Below, piece by piece: positions 8,076 to 16,525 of a stretch of DNA of 36,871 nt (its first letter is position 1; the number at the start of each line of letters is the position of its first letter). Below the pieces are notes generated by a model. The model had not been told where the DNA came from. It ran no database searches and worked only from the letters and a program-made list of their open reading frames with translations. The translations under genes were made by a program, and so were the position numbers. Where the stretch lies: the NCBI GenBank assembly GCA_001790205.1, contig MGBU01000238.1:1-36871 (forward strand), in the 5' to 3' direction. The DNA is from Candidatus Rokubacteria bacterium GWA2_73_35 (GTDB lineage Bacteria; Methylomirabilota; Methylomirabilia; Rokubacteriales; CSP1-6).

Positions 8076-10262
8076 ATGGGCGGACGCGCCTCTGTCGGTG
8101 GGCTGATCGCCGCGTTCGGCTTCGTCCTCGCCGTCGGCGCCGCGCGGGCCGAGCCGCTCGCGCCGCTGCCGCCGCTCCCGGCGTCCCCGCCCGAGCAGGT
8201 GGCGCTCGGGAGGCTCCTGTTCTTCGACACGCGCCTGTCGGGCGACGCCTCGATCTCGTGCGCCTCCTGCCACGACCCCAGGAAGGCGTGGGGTGACGGC
8301 AAGCCGCTCTCGACCGGCTACCCCGGCGCCGAGTACTTCCGCAACGCGCAGACCCTCCTGAACGCGGCGCACTACCGGCGCAGCTACTGGGACGGGCGGA
8401 TGGACGGCCGCGACCTGCCGACGCTCGTCCGCGACCACCTGACCGAGCCGGCCCTCATGCAGGTCGACGGCCGGCTCTTCCCCGAGCGCCTCAAGCAGGT
8501 GCCGGAGTACGACGCGATGTTCCGGAGGGTCTTCGGCGGCGAGCCCTCGTTCGGGCGCTCGCTGAACGCGATCGCGGCCTTTGTCCGGACCCTCACCTCC
8601 CGCGGCGCCCCGCTCGACCGCTACCTCGAGGGTGACACCGCCGCGCTGAGCCCCGCGGCCCGGGACGGGTTGGCGTTGTTCCAGGGCAAGGCGGGCTGTC
8701 TCCGGTGCCACGACGGCCCGCTGCTCTCGGACCAGAAGTTCCACGCCCTCGGCGTCCAGGACAGCGCCGCGGTCTTCGGCGAGCCCCTGCGGCACATCAC
8801 CTTCCGGTGGTTCATGAAGACGCTCGGCACGCCGAACTACACGAATCTCAGGGAGGACGTGGGCCGGTACGCCGTGACCAAGGAGCCGCCGGACCGCGGC
8901 AGGTTCAGGACGCCGTCGCTCCGCGATGTCGCGCTGACGGCTCCGTACATGCACAACGGGACCCTCGCGACGCTCGAGGAGGTCGTGGAGTTCTACAACC
9001 GGGGCGGCGGCATCCATCGGAACAAGAGCCCGCTGCTGGCACCGCTCGGGCTCGGTGCCGCCGAGAAGAAGGCACTGGTGGAGTTCCTCGAGGCGCTGAC
9101 CGGCGAGCCCGTCGTCGTCGACCCGCTGGCGCCGCCCGAATACAAGCTCCGGGCTCTCGGCAAGGGCTCGCCCGCTCCCGCCGGGCTGGTCGCGGCCTCC
9201 ACGGGCACCGCGCAGTCCGGGAAGTTCCGGGCGCTCGGGCCGCTCGGCCCCGTGCCCGTGCCCCGGGACAACCCGATGTCGGATGCGAAGGTGGAGCTGG
9301 GCAAGTTCCTGTTCTTCGATCCGCGGCTCTCCGGCGACGTCTCGACCCCCTGCGTCGCGTGCCACAACCCCGAGGCGGGCTGGGGCGACGGCAGCGACGT
9401 CTCGCGCGGCTATCCCGGGACCCAGCACTGGCGCAACTCGCAGACGGTCCTGAACGCCGCGTACTACTTCAAGCTCTTCTGGGCCGGCGAGGTGACGAGC
9501 CTCGAGGCCCAGGCCGTCGCCGCGGCGACCGGCAACGTCGCCGGCAACGGCGACCCGATGATGATGGAGGAGCGCCTGCGCCAGATCCCGGAGTACGTCC
9601 GCCGCTTCAAGGCCGTGTTCGGCACCGAGCAGCCGAGGATCATGGACGCCTGGAAGGCGATCGCCGCCTTCGAGCGGACGCTCGTCTCGAAGCCCGAGCA
9701 GGTGCCCTTCGACCGGTTCGTGAAGGGCGACCCCAAGGCGATCACCGACGAGGCCAGGCGCGGCCTCGCGCTCTTCCTGGGCAAGGCCGGCTGCATCCAG
9801 TGCCACAACGGTCCGCTCCTCTCCGACGACGACTACCACGCCCTTGGCGTGCCGAAGAACCCGGTGTTCGAGGAGGACCCGCTCCGGCAGATCACGCTCC
9901 GCTTCCAGCACGTGATCCGCGGCGTCCCGGAAGAGCTCTACCGGGTCGCCGACCGAGATCTCGGCCTCTACTACACGACCAAGCGCGAGGCCGACAGGGG
10001 CAAGTTCAGGACCCCGGGGCTGCGGGAGCTCAAGTACACGGCGCCCTACATGCACAACGGCGCGTTCTTCACGCTGGAGGAGGTGCTCGACTTCTACGAT
10101 CAGGGCGGCGGGAACGACGCGAACAAGAGCCCGCTCCTCAGGCCGCTCAAGCTTACGGCGCAGGAGAAGAAGGACCTCCTGGCCTTCCTCCTCTCGCTCT
10201 CGAGCGACCAGCCGATCGTCGTGCCGGCGCCCCAGCTGCCCGAGTACGCGGTCGTGAAATAG
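8076..10262 (+). CDS. Tandem-fused di-haem cytochrome c peroxidase/MauG-like protein (two CCP modules, four CXXCH)
   Basis: CASCH, CLRCH, CVACH, CIQCH; duplicated ALGRLLFFDTRLSGD / ELGKFLFFDPRLSGD and TAPYMHNGTL / TAPYMHNGAF blocks. Confidence 0.93.
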   Translation: MGGRASVGGLIAAFGFVLAVGAARAEPLAPLPPLPASPPEQVALGRLLFFDTRLSGDASISCASCHDPRKAWGDGKPLSTGYPGAEYFRNAQTLLNAAHYRRSYWDGRMDGRDLPTLVRDHLTEPALMQVDGRLFPERLKQVPEYDAMFRRVFGGEPSFGRSLNAIAAFVRTLTSRGAPLDRYLEGDTAALSPAARDGLALFQGKAGCLRCHDGPLLSDQKFHALGVQDSAAVFGEPLRHITFRWFMKTLGTPNYTNLREDVGRYAVTKEPPDRGRFRTPSLRDVALTAPYMHNGTLATLEEVVEFYNRGGGIHRNKSPLLAPLGLGAAEKKALVEFLEALTGEPVVVDPLAPPEYKLRALGKGSPAPAGLVAASTGTAQSGKFRALGPLGPVPVPRDNPMSDAKVELGKFLFFDPRLSGDVSTPCVACHNPEAGWGDGSDVSRGYPGTQHWRNSQTVLNAAYYFKLFWAGEVTSLEAQAVAAATGNVAGNGDPMMMEERLRQIPEYVRRFKAVFGTEQPRIMDAWKAIAAFERTLVSKPEQVPFDRFVKGDPKAITDEARRGLALFLGKAGCIQCHNGPLLSDDDYHALGVPKNPVFEEDPLRQITLRFQHVIRGVPEELYRVADRDLGLYYTTKREADRGKFRTPGLRELKYTAPYMHNGAFFTLEEVLDFYDQGGGNDANKSPLLRPLKLTAQEKKDLLAFLLSLSSDQPIVVPAPQLPEYAVVK

Positions 10263-10274
10263 GAGGCGCACCCC

Positions 10275-10826
10275 ATGAGCCCGCACGAACACTCCGCCGA
10301 GCGGCCGTGCCTGTCGCGGCGCGCCTTCCTCCTGTCGGGCGGCACGGCGGTCACCGTGACGCTCCTCGACGGCCCCTTGAACCGCGCCTTCGGCCAGGGT
10401 GCCGCGCTCAAGCGGGCCAGCTACCCCGCGCGGCGGATCGGCCGGATCAGCCAGCTCGCGGTGGACCGGCCCGTGCCGTTCCAGTACCCGTGGAAGGACG
10501 CCTACTCCGCGAACATGCTCGTGAAGCTCGGCGTGCCCGCGGGCGGCGGCGTCGGCCCGGCCCGGGACGTCGTCGCGTTCTCGACGCTCTGCACCCACAT
10601 GGGCGGGCCGCTCGCCGGCCAGTACCGCGGCCAGCACAAGGTCGTGGGGCCCTGCCCCCTCCACCTCACCACGTTCGACCTCACCAAGCACGGCATGGTC
10701 GTCTCCGGCCAGGCCACCGAGACCCTCGCCCAGGTCGTGCTCGAGGCGCGCGGCGACGAGATCTGGGCCACCGGCGTCATGGGGCTCATCTACGGCTACC
10801 ACTCGAACCTGGCCGGGCGGGCCTGA
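10275..10826 (+). CDS. Rieske [2Fe-2S] subunit of AioB/IdrB type with Tat signal
   Basis: Tat motif SRRAFLLSGGTAV; Rieske C-T-H ... C-P-L-H (CTHMGGPL...GPCPLHLTTFDL). Confidence 0.88.
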   Translation: MSPHEHSAERPCLSRRAFLLSGGTAVTVTLLDGPLNRAFGQGAALKRASYPARRIGRISQLAVDRPVPFQYPWKDAYSANMLVKLGVPAGGGVGPARDVVAFSTLCTHMGGPLAGQYRGQHKVVGPCPLHLTTFDLTKHGMVVSGQATETLAQVVLEARGDEIWATGVMGLIYGYHSNLAGRA

Positions 10827-10839
10827 GGAGGCGAGCCAC

Positions 10840-13509
10840 ATGGCGCAGGGCGTGACCCCCTACTACCTGCCGGAGGACCGGATCCCGCTCCCGCCGGCCG
10901 ACGCGAAGGTGACGACGACGGCGTGCGACTACTGCATCGTCGGCTGCGGCTACAAGGTCTACACCTGGCCGCTCGGCCGCGAGGGCGGCCCCCGCGCGAG
11001 CCAGAACGCGCTCAGGGCCGAGTTCCCGGCGAAGGTGAACAGCGGCAAGTGGATCAGCCCGAACATGCACAACCTCGTGATGGTGGAGGGCCGGCCCCAT
11101 CACGTCCTCGTGGTCCCCGACGGCGACGCCAGGGTCGTGAACGTCGGCGGCAACCACTCGATCCGCGGCGGCGTGCTCGCGCAGAAGTGCTTCAACCCGA
11201 ACAAGCCCTCGCAGGAGCGGCTGCTCTACCCGATGATGCGGGTGCGCGGGACACTCCAGCCGGTGTCGTGGGACACGGCGCTCGACGTGATGGCCGGTGT
11301 CTCCCGTCACGTCCTCGACCGGCACGGCGAGCACGCGTGGGCGATGAAGACCTACTCCTACCAGTATTTCGAGAACACGTACGCGATCAGCAAGCTCGCG
11401 TTCGGCGCGATCGGCACGCCGGCCTACGCGCCTCACGACAAGCCGGGTCCCGGGCCCGACACGCCGGGACTCGACTGGGCCGGGATCGACGCCTTCAGCG
11501 CCTCGTACGAGGACTGGGGCATGGCCGATGTGATCTTCTTCTCCGGGGTGGACCCCTACGAGACCAAGTCGGTCCTGTTCACGTCCTGGATCATGCACGG
11601 CCAGAACCCTGACAAGAAGCTGATCTTCGCGCTGCCACGCAAGACGATGGGCGTCGCCTGGGGCGAGCAGCGGGGCGGGCTCTTTCTCCAGGTGATCCCC
11701 GGCACCGACACCGTGCTCCACCTGGCGCTGATCCGGATCATCCTCGAGAACGGCTGGGAGGACCGGGACTTCATCGACAGGTGGGTCGCCAATTCCTGGG
11801 AGATCGACGCCGGCATGGGGCGCGGCACCCGGAACACGCCCTGGCAGTGGTTCACGACGTGGGGACGCTACGGGATCGACTTCGCTGGGTACAGGAAGTG
11901 GATCCTCGGCTACAGGTGGGCCGAGCTCGACACCGCCGCTCGGCTCACGGGCGTGCCGGCCGCGTCCATCAGGCAGGCGGCCGAGATGCTCGCCAGGCCG
12001 CGGCCGGACGGCTCGCGCCCCAGGACGTCCTTCATGCTCGAGAAGGGCAACTACTGGTGCAACAACCTCGGCAACACGACGTCGTATGCGGCGCTCGGGC
12101 TCGTCTGCGGGGCCGGCAACCGGCCGGGCCGCGTGATCTCACGCGGCGGCGGCCATCAGCGGGGCTGGATGGGCGGGGCCGGCTACCCGCGCGGCCTCTC
12201 GCCCGAGAAGTATCCCGGGCGGCGAAAGAAGGAAATCGACCTCGACCGCTGGGTTGCCGAGGGCAACGTGCGCTTCGCCTGGGTGATCGGGACCACCTGG
12301 CTGCAGGCCATGGCCGCCTCGCAGGAGCTGATGGACGTCTTCCACCGGCTCACGCGCCAGAGCCCGCACCAGATCGCGAGCACGCGCCCGGCGGCCGCGA
12401 TCGAGAGCCTCACGCGACGCGCGGACTCGGGCGGCATGGTGGTCGTGCACCAGGACATCTACCCGGTGGACCCGATCGGCACCCAGCTCGCCGACCTCGT
12501 CCTGCCGGCCGCCACGTGGGGCGAGGAGGACTTCACCCGCTGCAACGGCGAGCGCCGCCTCCGACTGTACGCGCAGTTCAACGACCCGCCCGGCGAGGCC
12601 AGGCCCGACTGGCAGATCATCGCCGGGTTCGCCAGGAAGATGGGCTTCGAGGGCTTCGACTGGAAGGACTCGAACGAGATCTTCGAGGAGGCCGCGCGCT
12701 TCGGCCGGGGCGGCGTGCTCAACTACCACCCGCTCGTCGTGAAGGCCAAACAGGAGGGCAGGCGCGCCCACGACCTGCTGCGGGCGTACGGCACCGAGGG
12801 CATCCAGACGCCGATCCGGATGGTCGGCGGCAAGCTCGTCGGCACCAAGCGCCTGCACGACTCGACGCTCCAGCTCGGCACCCCGGAGGGCCCCACGACC
12901 CATCCGAAGTGGCTCACGGCCTTCGGCACCCATTCGGGGAAGGCCGTGCTCCTCAGGAGCTACTGGGAGGATTTCCAGGACTTCTACGAGGCGGTCAAGC
13001 CCACCGGTGACGAGCTGTGGGTCACCAACGGACGGATCAACGAGACGTGGCAGTCGGGCTACGACGACTTCCGCCGCCCCTACATCATGGCCCGGTGGCC
13101 CTCGATGTTCGTCGAGATGCACCCGGATGACGCCAGCGCGCGGGGCATCGAGAGCGGCGACCTCGTCGCCGTCGAGAACGACCGTGTGCTCGTGCAGACG
13201 GGCGGCTTCCAGGGGGTGGAAGAGAAGGAGCTCACGTTCACCGAGCTCCGCCGGGCCGGCCACATCAAGACGACCACCGCGAGCTTCACGGCGGTGGCCG
13301 TCGTCTCCGACGCGGTGCGCCGGGGCGTGGTCTGGGCGCTCATGCTCTGGCCGGGCTCGCCCGCCAACTCGGTCGTGCCCCAGGTGCCGGACCCGGTGAC
13401 GAACCGGGCGCGCTTCAAGCTCGGCAAGGGCCGGGTCACGAAGCTCGGCGAGAGCCCGCACAAGCGGTCGTTCACGACGATGTCGCTCAAGCCCCGGCCG
13501 ATCGTGTGA
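10840..13509 (+). CDS. Molybdopterin oxidoreductase large subunit, AioA/IdrA-like (DMSO reductase superfamily)
   Basis: N-terminal C-x2-C-x3-C (CDYCIVGCGYKVYTWPLG) as in AioA-type proteins, no Tat signal of its own, 889 aa, follows the Rieske gene; C-terminal GESGDLVAVEND-type cofactor domain. Confidence 0.88.
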   Translation: MAQGVTPYYLPEDRIPLPPADAKVTTTACDYCIVGCGYKVYTWPLGREGGPRASQNALRAEFPAKVNSGKWISPNMHNLVMVEGRPHHVLVVPDGDARVVNVGGNHSIRGGVLAQKCFNPNKPSQERLLYPMMRVRGTLQPVSWDTALDVMAGVSRHVLDRHGEHAWAMKTYSYQYFENTYAISKLAFGAIGTPAYAPHDKPGPGPDTPGLDWAGIDAFSASYEDWGMADVIFFSGVDPYETKSVLFTSWIMHGQNPDKKLIFALPRKTMGVAWGEQRGGLFLQVIPGTDTVLHLALIRIILENGWEDRDFIDRWVANSWEIDAGMGRGTRNTPWQWFTTWGRYGIDFAGYRKWILGYRWAELDTAARLTGVPAASIRQAAEMLARPRPDGSRPRTSFMLEKGNYWCNNLGNTTSYAALGLVCGAGNRPGRVISRGGGHQRGWMGGAGYPRGLSPEKYPGRRKKEIDLDRWVAEGNVRFAWVIGTTWLQAMAASQELMDVFHRLTRQSPHQIASTRPAAAIESLTRRADSGGMVVVHQDIYPVDPIGTQLADLVLPAATWGEEDFTRCNGERRLRLYAQFNDPPGEARPDWQIIAGFARKMGFEGFDWKDSNEIFEEAARFGRGGVLNYHPLVVKAKQEGRRAHDLLRAYGTEGIQTPIRMVGGKLVGTKRLHDSTLQLGTPEGPTTHPKWLTAFGTHSGKAVLLRSYWEDFQDFYEAVKPTGDELWVTNGRINETWQSGYDDFRRPYIMARWPSMFVEMHPDDASARGIESGDLVAVENDRVLVQTGGFQGVEEKELTFTELRRAGHIKTTTASFTAVAVVSDAVRRGVVWALMLWPGSPANSVVPQVPDPVTNRARFKLGKGRVTKLGESPHKRSFTTMSLKPRPIV

Positions 13510-13533
13510 GGGCGGGGATCGCGAGAGCTGGGA

Positions 13534-13547
13534 TATAGTCTCGTGCG
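13534..13547 (+). promoter_or_regulatory. Candidate internal -10 (TATAGT, 13534-13539) 8 nt before ATG; possible leaderless start
   Basis: ggga-TATAGT-ctcgtgcg-ATG in the 38-nt gap after the Mo-enzyme gene. Confidence 0.45.
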
Positions 13548-15542
13548 ATGACGCCTCGAGCGCGGGAGCGCCCGCGCGGCCGGACGCGCCGGACGGCCGC
13601 GAGCCTCGTCGCCTTCGCCTGCGTCCTGGCCGCGGCCGTCGCCCTGGCGGCCGGCCCGCCCGCGGCGGCCGCCGGCGGGGCCGCGGCGGCCGAGTACCGG
13701 AGCTTCTACGGGACCAGCGCGCGCCTCGTCGTCTGGATCGTCGCCGAGCTGCACCTGATGTTCGGCGCGTTCGTCCTCGGCGTGCCGATCTTCGCCTCGA
13801 TCGTCGAGGTCATCGGCTGGCGCGGCGGCGACCCACGCTACGACCGGCTCGCCCACGAGTTCACGGGGCTCCTCGCGGCCGCGTTCTCGACGACGGCGGC
13901 GTTCGGCGGGCTCCTGGTGTTCGCGCTGATCGGCCTCTACCCGCGGTTCATGACCTTCCTGACCTCGGTCTTCCACGAGACCTACTACGTCTACGCGCTC
14001 CTGTTCTTCGCCGAGGGCTTCACCCTCTATCTCTACTACTACGGCTGGGACCGGATGCGCGGGCGCCTGAAGGGGCTCCACGTCGCCCTCGGGATCCTCC
14101 TGAACGTCTGGGGCACGGTGCTGATGCTGATCGCGAACGCGTGGGTCGCCTACATGATGGCGCCCACCGGGATCGACAGGAAGACGCTGGAGTTCGTGGG
14201 GACCACCTGGCAGGCGGTGGCGAACCCTCTCTGGATCCCGCTCGCGATCCACCGCGTGCTCGGCAACGTCGCGTTCGGCGGCTTCATCGTCGGCGCGTAC
14301 GCGGCCGTCAGGTTCCTGGGCGCGCGCACCGAGGCGGCGCGGGCCCACTACGACTGGATGGGCTACGTCGGCAACTTCGTGGGCCTCGGCGCGCTGATCC
14401 CGCTGCCCTTCGCGGGCTACTACCTGGGCCGGGAGATCTACTCCACGAGCGCGGTCATGGGCAACAACATGATGGGCGGCGCCTTCTCGTGGACCTTCAT
14501 CCTCCAGGCCGTGCTGATCGGGATCCTGTTCATCGGCGGCAACTACTATCTCTGGATCGGCATGGGCCGCATCGAGGGCGCCGAGCGCTACCGGCCGTGG
14601 GTCAAGTACATCAACCTGGTGCTCCTCCTCTCCTTCGCCGTCTGGCTCACGCCGCGCAACGTCCCGCTGACGGGCGAGGAGCAGACGGCCCTGGGCGGCC
14701 AGTTCCACCCGCTGCTCAAGTACCTCGGGCTCATGTCGGCGAAGAACGCGGCGGTGAACTTCATCATCCTCAGCACGTTCTTCTCCTTCCTCCTCTACCG
14801 CCGCGGCAACAAGGGACGCCCGCGCCCCTTCGCCGCGCACGGGCGCGTGGGCCTGCTCGTGCTGACCGCGGGCGCCGCCGTCGCGATCTCGATCCTCCTC
14901 TGGTACGCGCGCGCCCTGCTCACCCTCGACCCGAAGACGCTCGACCTCACCGCGGCCCAGGCCGGCTACTTCAAGCCGCCCGCGTACCTCCTGCTCGGCC
15001 AGGCCGTCATGGTGCTCGTGACCGCGACGCTCGCCCTCCGCGATCGGGGGACGCTCGCCCAGGCGCTCTTCTTCGCCTCCACGACGCTGGCGTCGGTCTT
15101 CGTGCTCGGCGTCTACGGCTTCGTCGTCATGGAGCGCGCGAACCCCTTCCTCCGGAACGTGGCGGTCGCCCAGTGGCTCATGGTGATGGTGTGCCTCCTC
15201 TGGAACACGGTGCTCGATGTCCTCGTGTTCCGCGGCGCCGAGACCGCGGGCGGCATCCGCTGGGGCCGGATGCCCGCGCGCTCGCAGTACACGCTGATTC
15301 TCCTCTGCGTGACGATCGTGATGCTGATGGGGCTCATGGGCTTCATCCGCTCGGGCCTGCGCGAGGACTGGCACGTCTACGGCGTCCTCCAGGACACCTC
15401 GCCGTGGGCCTGGACCCCGACCACCGCGTACATGACCCGGGTCGTCGGCGCGATCGTGCTCGGCTTCCTCGGCCTGGTGGCCTTCGTCTTCTGGCTCGCG
15501 GGGCTCGGCGAGAAGAAGGACCACGGCGGGGCGCCCGCGTGA
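13548..15542 (+). CDS. CydA-like (cytochrome bd-like) multi-pass membrane protein lacking a GRQPW motif
   Basis: AELHLMFGAFVLGVP, FHETYYVYALLFFAEGFTLYLYYYGWDR, IHRVLGNVAFGGFIVGAYAA resemble CydA haem-ligand helices; many hydrophobic helices. Confidence 0.75.
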   Translation: MTPRARERPRGRTRRTAASLVAFACVLAAAVALAAGPPAAAAGGAAAAEYRSFYGTSARLVVWIVAELHLMFGAFVLGVPIFASIVEVIGWRGGDPRYDRLAHEFTGLLAAAFSTTAAFGGLLVFALIGLYPRFMTFLTSVFHETYYVYALLFFAEGFTLYLYYYGWDRMRGRLKGLHVALGILLNVWGTVLMLIANAWVAYMMAPTGIDRKTLEFVGTTWQAVANPLWIPLAIHRVLGNVAFGGFIVGAYAAVRFLGARTEAARAHYDWMGYVGNFVGLGALIPLPFAGYYLGREIYSTSAVMGNNMMGGAFSWTFILQAVLIGILFIGGNYYLWIGMGRIEGAERYRPWVKYINLVLLLSFAVWLTPRNVPLTGEEQTALGGQFHPLLKYLGLMSAKNAAVNFIILSTFFSFLLYRRGNKGRPRPFAAHGRVGLLVLTAGAAVAISILLWYARALLTLDPKTLDLTAAQAGYFKPPAYLLLGQAVMVLVTATLALRDRGTLAQALFFASTTLASVFVLGVYGFVVMERANPFLRNVAVAQWLMVMVCLLWNTVLDVLVFRGAETAGGIRWGRMPARSQYTLILLCVTIVMLMGLMGFIRSGLREDWHVYGVLQDTSPWAWTPTTAYMTRVVGAIVLGFLGLVAFVFWLAGLGEKKDHGGAPA

Positions 15543-16525
15543 GACGGCCGTTCCTCGGCGTCGCCGTCTTCACGGTCGTCGTCGTGCTCGCGATCGCGGC
15601 CGTCGGCGAGATGATCACGCGCGTCTCCGGCGAGGGCGGGCGCCGGCCCGCCGTGGCCGTCAGCGCCGGGACCATCACCCCCGAGGCGGGCGAGACGGTC
15701 TTCTGGGGCAAGGGCAAGTGCTCGACCTGCCATGCCGTCGGCACGCGGGGCGGCGCGGTGCGCGGCCCCAACCAGGGCGAGGGGGGGCCGCTGGGCTTGC
15801 CGATCGGCGCGCGCGCCGGGGAGCGGGCCCGCGAGCGGGCGAGGGCGACGGGCAAGCCGTACACGGCGACGGACTACCTCGTGGAGGCGCTGGCGGACCC
15901 GGGCGCCTACGTCGTGCAGGGCTACAAGAACGAGATGCCGAACCCGTTCCAGCCGCCGATCCGCCTCGGCTCCGACGAGGTCCGCGCCGTGATCGCGTAC
16001 CTCCAGTCCCTCGGGGGCACGGTGGATCTCGCCGCCATCAAGCTCCCCGCCGGGCTCGAGGCGAAGTCCCGCGCGGCGGCGGAGTGGAAGCCCTACGTCG
16101 CCGGCGACAGCGAGAAGGGCGAGAAGCTCTTCTTCGACGTCGACTCGAGCGCGGGCTGCGGCAAGTGCCATCGCGTGGGCACGCGCGGCGGCAGCGTCGG
16201 ACCCGAGCTGACCACGGTGGCCGGCACGCGGGATCCCGTGTTCATCGTCGAGTCGATCCTGGAGCCCTCGAAGGTGATCGCCTCGGGCTACGAGACCGTG
16301 CTGATCATCACGAAGAGCGACCAGTACGTCACCGGCATCGTCAAGAGGGAGGACGCGACGACGGTCGAGGTCGCCGACAGCCAGGGGAGGATCCAGCAGG
16401 TCGCCAGGGCCGACATCAAGCAGCGGACGCCCCAGACCGTCTCGATGATGCCGGGGAACTTCAAGGAGATCCTCACGGTCGAGGAGTTCCACGACCTGCT
16501 CGCGTTCGTCCTGGGGCTCCGGTGA
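15539..16525 (+). CDS. Membrane-anchored di-haem cytochrome c; second domain resembles the TIGR02603 (Planctomycete-type) haem-binding domain
   Basis: GTG start overlapping the upstream stop; CSTCH and CGKCH; GPELTTVAGTRDPVFIVESILEPSKVIASGYETVLIITKSDQYVTGIV...SMMPGNFKEILTVEEFHDLLAFV. Confidence 0.85.
   Translation: MRRPFLGVAVFTVVVVLAIAAVGEMITRVSGEGGRRPAVAVSAGTITPEAGETVFWGKGKCSTCHAVGTRGGAVRGPNQGEGGPLGLPIGARAGERARERARATGKPYTATDYLVEALADPGAYVVQGYKNEMPNPFQPPIRLGSDEVRAVIAYLQSLGGTVDLAAIKLPAGLEAKSRAAAEWKPYVAGDSEKGEKLFFDVDSSAGCGKCHRVGTRGGSVGPELTTVAGTRDPVFIVESILEPSKVIASGYETVLIITKSDQYVTGIVKREDATTVEVADSQGRIQQVARADIKQRTPQTVSMMPGNFKEILTVEEFHDLLAFVLGLR

Noticed and set aside
7626-10841. 1071-aa ORF on - strand
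   Set aside because: Antisense shadow of the cupredoxin, peroxidase and Rieske genes, which have clear motifs
10840-13509. Straight call as arsenite oxidase AioA
   Set aside because: Family resemblance is real, but no arsenic-related genes are in the window and the linked peroxidase fits IdrA-type clusters better; substrate left open
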